From Armigeres subalbatus (lineage: Eukaryota > Arthropoda > Insecta > Diptera > Culicidae): a stretch of 64,000 nt of DNA. The notes under the pieces were generated by a model, which saw nothing but the letters and a program-made list of their open reading frames with translations, ran no database searches and was not told where the DNA came from. A program made the position numbers and the translations under genes. How positions within the stretch are numbered: the first letter of the stretch is position 1; the number at the start of each line of letters is the position of its first letter. This document shows positions 56,901 through 64,000 of the stretch, piece by piece. Location: assembly GCF_024139115.2 (NCBI RefSeq), contig NC_085140.1, positions 20,173,357 through 20,237,356 of the forward strand, given 5' to 3'.

Positions 56901-58977
56901 ATCCCTCGAAATTCTTCTGGAAATTATTCAAGAAATTCCCCAATAGATTCTTCTGGAATACTCCTAGAAATTCATCGAAAAACCCTTCATGATGCTCCTC
57001 AAGCTATTCTGCAGAAAATTCTATCTGGAACTGCTCCAGGAATCCCTTTTTTCAGGTAGAATTTCCGACAAAAAATTTAAAGGGGATTCGCGAAGGAGTT
57101 CTCAAACTATTTCCTGAAGGATTTTCATGGTTTGAATAGCTAAAGTAGTTTTTTAATATCGGGTAGAGTTTTCAATGGACTTCCTGGAGAAATTATCGAA
57201 GGGATTCCTAGAAGAGAATCTGAATAAAAAATAGAAAGTATTGTTGAATTTCCTAACAAATTTCAAATAAAATTTTGAAATAATTCTACACTGGAATACC
57301 AAACAAATTTTAGTAGGAATTCCAAAGAGCGTTCTAGGTGATAGATTCCTCAAGGAAAGAAAGCTCTCAGACTGTGCACTTTGAGGTTTTAAAGCAACTC
57401 TCATGTTCCATCCATTGGTTGCCTGTGCAAATACGATTGTTCTGGTCAATCACGGAGTAGTAACTACGAATTGTACGGCCGTCAAGCTTAACGAGATTTA
57501 ATGCTGCAAAATTGTGAGTGGATAATTGCCATATGAACTTGACTGAAAATGTGTATTTACGACAGGAAATATTACTCAAGACAATGACTAGCAATTTACA
57601 ATAGATCTGGGACTAAAATTCACAGTTAAGAAAAAGAAAAAAATACGAAGTCCATTAACCTACTGTATTTAATACCCATCGGCGTGGTAAAAAATTTCGG
57701 CCACGTGGCACGGCGGCGCACAGGTCTAATTGTAACGTGCTATAAAATAATATCTTCAAAGGAATGTTTGAACAAAAATTTACATTTTGCATTTTTTTTT
57801 GTTAAAAATAATTCGATTTTAATGGAACTAGAGCCACTGGACGCAGAATTTTTTCTAGTTTTATGTCCTTATCCCAAAAAACATAAATCATGATAAAAAT
57901 TCATGTCAAAAATAGAAACAAGTTGAACTAAAATATATTCTTAACATACCTCCGGGGAACCCGGAAGATCTCCAATGCGTGTGAACCGCCCCAGATAAGG
58001 ACAGATAAGATAAGGACAGAAAACTAAAAGAATTTTAGCTTCCGATGGTTTTGGTTTCATACAAATCGGACTATTTGGGGCAACGTTATTCTAATTTGAG
58101 TCTCGTCAGTATGTTGCCTGCCCCAACCTTTTCGTCTAACCCCCGTACCTCCAATCCTATGCTTCCGTTGAGCGCGATCTTGATCGGGTTGCTATGATTG
58201 GTGGCCTGCATTAGCGTCGCGAAGTGGCTTATGCCGATTTCCTCCAGGGACGATTTCCGCCGACCGGTGTTGCCGATGTTCGGGAGACCCTGCCGCAAAG
58301 AGTTGGACCGCCGCAGCAGGATGTCACTGTCGATCTGTGGAGACAGAAACTGAATGGATTGAGCGGCTTCTGCTAGCGTCACATCCAAAGCGGCCGCTCT
58401 GCTGCGTCCGGGCGTGCTTACCCTGAGGGAATTGCTTCGTCCCCTCATCTGTCCCATTGCATTAGGACTATCTGGAAGAGACAAAGAATTCGATTTTGTT
58501 GTGACCAGCGGGGGAGCACGTTGCGTTACGTAACCTGACATCGGCTGAGGGCCACCTATGGTGTTCAGTCCGATGCCCGATCCACGCCGGGAACCAGCCG
58601 CCGCCGCTGCCAGATTGATATTGGAGCAGAAAGATATGTTGGACTTGCGGCGCGAGTTGTGCCGTTCGAACGTTTTCTGGGCGGAGAATGGCGATGGTCG
58701 CACGAGGTATCTGCGGAGACGGAAAGAACTGCTATCAATCTGGTATTGGACGAACACGCCCCGTAACTCACATTATGTCACCCTCCTCTAGTTTCAAGTC
58801 GCAGGAAGGATTGATGATCACGTAGGAGAGGTGGTTCCGCTTCTCACTCACATCATCATAGTCAATACTGGGCAGGTTGAGCGATTCCATGCGACTTCGC
58901 ACCAGGTTGGCAATCTCCGCCCGTTCGATTTGCTGCATGTGATTGTCGCGCGCCTCGTCGGCCATATTGATTGAGTA
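53672..58977 (-). CDS. SLO2: SLO2/KCNT-type potassium channel, C-terminal exons (partial gene)
   Basis: Three minus-strand exons encode the C-terminus of a large-conductance, sodium/chloride-sensitive-type potassium channel of the plasma membrane. Exon 58772-58977 carries the end of the RCK2 region: IANLVRSRMESLNLPSIDYD and LSYVIINPSCDLKLEEGDI, matching the conserved KCNT ending (LSYVLINPPPDTRLE..D in vertebrates, from memory), continued by IYLVRPSPFSAQ in the next exon. The tail then becomes Arg/Ser-rich (RHNSRRKSNISF, RRSNSLRQG, GRRKSSLEE), rich in likely phosphorylation sites, and ends in a Gly/Ser/Asn/Gln-rich segment. Joins are phase 2 and phase 0. The pore and RCK1 exons must lie upstream, beyond 64000 or unrecognised. 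Last intron is 4.2 kb and filled by a minisatellite. Confidence 0.82.
54090..57060. repeat. 24-bp minisatellite (two 12-bp half-units) with a 13-bp variant edge
   Basis: From 54090 to about 56250 the unit CCTCCGGAAGTT plus CCTCCAGGAATT repeats about 85 times, with occasional 1-bp or 12-bp losses. From about 56440 to 56600 the period changes to 13 (CCTCCAGGAAGTT), and decayed copies run to 57060. The halves are palindromic at GGAATTCC and TTCCGGAA. Open frames such as PPGIPPEV (plus) and EELPEEFL (minus) follow from the 24-bp period and are not genes. It lies wholly inside the last SLO2-like intron. Confidence 0.97.
57061..58085. other. Intronic remainder with a possible cryptic exon
   Basis: At 57951-58040 on the minus strand, a segment ending GGTTCCCCGGAG before GTATGTTAAG would read GRFTRIGDLPGSPE and join the last exon in frame. 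Its only acceptor (CTTTTAG at about 58032) gives a mismatched phase with the donor at 58148, so it is unproven. GGCACGGCGGCGCACAGG at 57706 recurs inverted near 21700, suggesting a small repeat end. Confidence 0.4.
58149..58710 (-). CDS. SLO2: SLO2-like penultimate coding exon
   Basis: Acceptor CGTCTCCGCAG on the minus strand precedes 58710; the donor GTACGG follows 58149, giving 562 bp (phase 2 in, phase 0 out). The exon encodes YLVRPSPFSAQKTFERHNSR, an Ala-rich patch, RGRSNSLRVSTPGRSRAAA and RRSNSLRQGLPNIGNTGRRK, then NPIKIALNGSIGLE. If the donor is not used the frame goes on 20 codons (VRGLDEKVGAGN) to a stop at 58086. Confidence 0.8.
58772..58977 (-). CDS. SLO2: SLO2-like exon encoding the end of RCK2
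   Basis: Acceptor GAACGCACAG on the minus strand precedes 58977, donor GTGAGT follows 58772; 206 bp, phase 0 in and phase 2 out. It begins YSINMADEARDNHMQQIERA, an acidic/Gln-rich helix, followed by the conserved LVRSRMESLNLPSIDYDDVS and LSYVIINPSCDLKLEEGD. Confidence 0.83.
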
Positions 58978-59031
58978 CTGTGCGTTCAAATGTTCAGTGT
59001 TTTGTCGCACAGTATTCACATATACACACAT

Positions 59032-60790
59032 ACACAGATAAACATGATGTTATTGTTTTGTTGGAAAATGGGAAGAGCACAATGCGATAGACAAACACAT
59101 ATCCAGCGAATGCATAGTTTGGACAGGAGGATAGTTGGACAGATCAAACAACGAACACGGTAAAAGAGAAAGAAAAGAGAGAAAAAATCGATTAGTATGA
59201 TTATCGCACCGATCCACATCAGCAAGAAGGGGATGCATCTCAGCGAGAGTCGGGAGGGCGTTCGGAACAACTAAGAGTTCACGTTTGCGGGGGATGTTTG
59301 GTGCACTTGACACTGATGTTGTTGATTAGAAACTGGTAGCAGTCAGTACACATAGCATCTGCGTTTGTTACAATTGCATTTGATTTTTTTTTCGCAATCT
59401 GGCTGACACAAAACGCTCACATAACAAGAATGCATCAACTGCACGCACACACCTAGCTCTATTTCTGTCGAACAAAGACACTAGTGATGCACTAACGAAC
59501 GAAACAGTAACTGATTGCACAGTGCATATTTTGTTCAGTGTATGGGGTGAGTATGTGCTGATTGGGATCAGAATGAATCATTTGTTTGGTAGGGTATATG
59601 TTCGTGTGTGTGGTTTTGTTGTGATTGTCATTCACTTCAACCAATTGATAGCTAGCAATTCTAACTCGTACTTCCATGAAAATGTAAAAATCAGCTCATT
59701 CCAAGCCTCCATGCTTTTGTTCAAACTATGAGAAGGAAGTATGAAAAATGCAGCATAACACTAAAACTATGACTCCGTGATGCCAACGGAGGCACCATTT
59801 GTCTCTACTGTACAGGAAATTGGATGAAATTACCGAAGAGTAAAAAAACAATTGTTGTTAATTTGGCTTTTTCGTTTTTTTTAATCGTCGAATTGATGAT
59901 GAATGAATAAAAGAGACAATTTCTTTTTTCTCATAATAATTATTATATAATTAAAATAAATCGAAAGCAAAATATCTGTTTAGCTAAACGCGACCAGATC
60001 ACAACGCACTCAGCAAGAGTTTCTGTCTCACTCTCTATCTATTGTTTATGCCTGGCGCAGTATTGGTAGTAGTGGTGTGTTTGCGAATAATAATACAGAT
60101 ATATTGGCTTGATACTTACCCGCGGGGTGGATTGTATTATCTGAGTTTAGTCTGTTGGGTCGTTTGCAATGCAATCACCTTGATAGGTCTTGTGGTTGAG
60201 TGACTTGTGACTTAGATAGGAGAGTAGTGTGGCAAGTGAAAGACCGGTCTCAATGGTATTACAGTTTGAATGAAGTAAATAACCAACCACTGCTCCAATA
60301 CTAGCATTTGTCAATAAATATCAATGACTCCGTAAAATTTGATTCTAGGTATAGGAATAGAATCGAAAAACATTCGAAAACGACTGAAAATTTAAAAAAT
60401 CGGTATATTTTATCTTATAACTGCTGTATCTCAGAAACGGTAGCATTCAGAAAAAAATGATGTACACCTTTTCCATTGAAAACTTGACGCACTTTCATAA
60501 AATCGGTTCAATAAAAACGTAAAAATAATATTTCCACTATTTTAGAAAAAAAAAACTTGTTTTAAAAAAATATAACTATTTTGTCCATAATTTCTCCATT
60601 ATGACTTATAGTGCAAAAAAAATATGTATACTATCTGCTACAACATATCAAACAATAAAAAATATTGAAAAAAATGTTTTTAAGAAAATCGACTTTTAAG
60701 TTTCATTTTCAATGTTTAAACATTTTTTTTTTCACAATGTATATTTTTTTCACATAGCCCCATTGATTACTTAAAACTTTGCCCAAGACA
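59032..60790. other. Presumed intron of the SLO2-like gene
   Basis: No exon with a recognisable channel domain was found. A TACACACATACACAGATAAA microsatellite lies at 59020. The region 60340-60760 consists of A/T-rich words such as CGAAAAACATTCG and resembles dispersed repeat sequence. Confidence 0.4.
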
Positions 60791-62806
60791 CAGCGCCGTA
60801 GCGTGGGGTTGGCCGGGTTGGCCCCCGCCAAGGGCGCCAGTCCTCAGGGGGCGCCGGAATCAAGAATTACGGTATGGGAAACAGAACAATTTGATTCGTT
60901 ACATGGCCAAATAATAACAAACCGACCATAAAGTCTAAAGGTCTATGGCGGAGATATTTCAAGAAATCAAATCTCGCGTGATTTTTGAAAACGTCTAAGT
61001 CCAAATGAGAGACTCTCTTTTATTACGCTCTCCTTTGGTAATATCTAGGCTAGTTTAAAATTTGTTACAATATTTTCACCTCAGCACACTAGACAAAGCT
61101 ATTTTCTTCAGATCGGTGCAGGAAAATCCAATGTAAATGTTAGTATGGCTCTGTAATAATCGAAAGAGAAAGTAAACAAAGAGAGCCTATTTTTTGGACT
61201 TACAACGTTTTCAAAAATCACGCGAGAAATCTTTCTTCTATCTCAAATAAACAAGTCGTCCTTTCGGTTTCTCTGAGCCTTTCGAAACCGTCTACAAGGG
61301 ACTAAGAAAAAGTCTAGAAAGCTTATATTCAAAAAGTTATTTGAAAATTGTAGATCGGATTGTTACCATTTTCGGGCACAATTACTGCCACAGTTGTTGA
61401 CCAAAATTGTAAAAGACCTTTTACGCTAATGACTTATATCGGGTTGGGGTAAGGGTAAGGATGGTGTAGATTTAAGACAAATTTGCTCATTTCATTCAGA
61501 AAAACTTCATTTAGTCCGAAAAATTATCATCATGGACGCATTTGACCTGGCGGCATTACGATAAGCAGCGATAATGTGTCTTGATTGAATGACTACTTTG
61601 ATTATCATTTATCAAATTATATAGATTAACAAAATTTATCCACAGCACCACGGCATACAAAAAACAAGACAGGCTCAGCACGCATGTAAACATTCAGTTT
61701 GAATGCAAACATGTGACGTAAATTCTATCTTAGCACAAGCTGAACCGAGACGATGCTCCACGGTCTCAGCATGCTTACTTTTGTACTCCAACATGTGGCG
61801 ATAAAATACGCGTCACTCTGGAAGTGTAATTTTTCTTACGAGCCTACCTTGTTGTCTGTATACCGTGCACAACACATACAACATGACCGGGGTTCATCCA
61901 AAACACACCAAGCACCAGCGAAAAGTTACCGATTTTTCTGCTCAAACTTTCATTTATCAGATTTAATTGATCGCAAATCGTATTGGATATCCCTCAACCC
62001 CATAACTGAGGATATCCTACTGCAAATGTATGCTTAAATTGATATGAAACAATTTCCGTTGTCCTTGAACGAACAAAATATCACAAGTCAGTCGAAAAGC
62101 CGCTTGGTGCGGTTTGGCTGAACCCCGACCACATGTGCCAAGCATTCATAGCCTCATTTCACCACATGGCCCTCCTGCTTCCGATGTCGATTCCGACCAC
62201 TTCAAAGTTGGATGTTATTGACCCAACTTCCATATCCAAACCACTGACAGACCCATTTTTATGTTGTATCTTTCTTGATCCGAAATCCGATAGCGATTTC
62301 GATCATCGATTGATCCACTTTAGATTTGGATTTTCTTGTTCCAACCATTTGACATTAGTATATGATTTGTCACGATTTTCAAATCTCTTTGCTTTGCTAT
62401 GTACTTGCAAGTACGTCAGTTTCTTCCACTAAGAGCAAGAAACAGCCGTTAGGACACTATGAGCTGTAAATAAGTAACTTTCAGCAATTTTAATGATCTT
62501 TCAGCATGGATGTTCTAACAGATTCCATACGAGGATTCAGAAATGCCCACGACTCTACCAAGTTCCTAACATATCTCACCATACTTTGCAAATTAGTGTA
62601 AAAGCTCACAACAGTCAAAAACTTTCCAGTGACATTCCGCCTAATATACTGCTTGTTATATGAAGCATCTTCAATCCACTAAACTTTTTAATCTTACTGT
62701 TCTACAAGATGAGCCAATTGTGAAATATTGCACATTTTTCCTTAGTAAGAGAGGGGCGCAAAAAAAGAATTCGCCAAGGGCGCCGGGAGTCCACGCTACG
62801 GCTCTG
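60791..62806. mobile_element. 2016-bp non-autonomous hAT element
   Basis: Left end CAGCGCCGTAGCGTGG and right end CCACGCTACGGCTCTG are inverted repeats flanked by the perfect 8-bp duplication CCAAGACA (60783-60790 and 62807-62814). Subterminal GCCAAGGGCGCC occurs at both ends. The interior has only short frames (under 100 codons) and no transposase. It sits in the presumed SLO2-like upstream intron. Confidence 0.92.
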
Positions 62807-62814
62807 CCAAGACA

Positions 62815-64000
62815 TCAAAACGATCGGACAAGCCGTTTTCAAGTTAAATTTTTTTGACAGTGTTCAAGGTGATTTTGCTTGGGCCCTTGTCTAAAGTGAC
62901 CAGATAAATTTTGTGTGAGCGCGGGACACAAATAAAGTTCATAGTTAAATATGTTTTAGAAATGCACTCAAAGCAAATCTATCATTTTTTTCAGAACTTA
63001 TTTAGTACTAAGGCTTAGTTTGTTAACTGTTCGATAAACGGTTATACATTTTAGATGTCAACGCTTTCTTCAAACGTTGAACGTACAGCGCATAGCAGCA
63101 GTTATTGAGTTTCACATCGTTTTGAAGTTTGGCGGTCCTCTGTCTGATAACTGCAAAACTGTTGCAACTACCGAATTGCAGTTAGAAAGTATTGCAGTTA
63201 AATAACTTTCAGCTGTTGAACGTCTAGTGTATAGAAATTTGTTAGAATATTATTTTTAATAAAGATATAAGCAATGGTATCGTATCTTGAAAATTATTTT
63301 CTGAATAACCTAAATAATTCTTTCTAAATTACCTAACAAAAGTATTGTGATTAAGAATTAATTAGATCATATTTTTTAAAGTCTATTCAAGTTGAAGCTT
63401 CCACTTTCAGGAATAGAAAATTTTCCCGAAATGTGAGGCTACCTTGAACACAATATTCATTTTTTGGAGCATTTTTTGCATCAAGTTATTCAACGTAACT
63501 GTCGGATCTATTACTACCAACATTCAATATTAACAATCTAATGGTCGTCTTCCAACTGGGGTAAGTTTTCCGCAAGATTTTGGTCCGCATAAAATTAATA
63601 TGGAGTGGGATTTTGGACGTTCTGTCTAAATCTAGTTCTGTTCTCACCTAGCAGGAAATACATGGAAGCAAAATCTACTTACAAGATTTCCAGGGTATAA
63701 GGCCAGTATTGGTAGAGTCATGTTCAAATCTCAATCATCGAAGCCTCATGTGCGATCTAGCTCGCTTTCGATCTGTTTTTCACACAGAATCGCATCGTTT
63801 CGCCCATTTGCCGAAAAATGATTTTCCTCCAAAAAGCGTTAAAACCCAATATAAGAGTATTTAATGTTGGTATGGTTTTAGTAACCATTTTTTTAGGGAA
63901 AGAAAGTTAATTTGATGAAAACATCGTAGAAGAACACGTTGAAATCATGCAATGATGCAAATTGCAAGTCGAATCATGAACGATTTTCTGGGCAATGAGT
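62815..64000. other. AT-rich interval to window end
   Basis: No gene, repeat or element end that I can support. It is probably intron of the SLO2-like gene or intergenic sequence. Confidence 0.3.

Overview
This is a gene-poor, repeat-dense stretch of mosquito nuclear DNA, most likely Aedes. Introns are of animal type with GT-AG borders. A tRNA-derived SINE resembles Feilai, a Jockey-type LINE resembles Juan, and there is a very high load of palindromic MITEs and hAT elements. The genus call rests on recognising these families by eye, not on a search.

Layout: 1-4200 holds microsatellites, a 99-bp tandem repeat, nested MITEs and a large double palindrome. 4600-15500 is a graveyard of three minus-strand LINEs (RTE-like, Juan-like, CR1/Q-like), interrupted by DNA transposons whose exact target duplications can be read. 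15527-18930 is a GT-rich decamer satellite. 20045-27284 holds a multi-exon plus-strand gene that I do not recognise; its exons are repeated copies of one unit, and it is the main novelty here. 28600-33860 is another RTE-like LINE, split by a 2.05-kb hAT element that carries a 23-bp minisatellite. 34149-35125 is almost 1 kb of pure CT. 37600-47400 is dominated by foldback elements, some inserted into one another, and a retroposon with a clear target duplication. 49700-51132 is a minus-strand hAT transposase relic with a zinc finger, itself hit by a TTAA-site MITE. A Feilai-like SINE lies at 51377-51662. 53672-58977 holds the last coding exons of a sodium-activated-type potassium channel (SLO2/KCNT family) on the minus strand, with a 24-bp minisatellite filling its last intron. 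The rest, to 64000, appears to be upstream intron containing another hAT element.

Only two host genes are supported. The channel gene is recognised from the end of its RCK2 region. The exon-repeat gene has at least eleven internal coding segments that all splice in phase 2, eight of them carrying or retaining traces of a motif of the form [VLIMA]QFNR[DHEN]N..T. Because every internal exon is symmetric, exons can be gained, lost or skipped without changing frame. Its function is unknown. The remaining open frames are transposon proteins or artefacts of tandem repeats.
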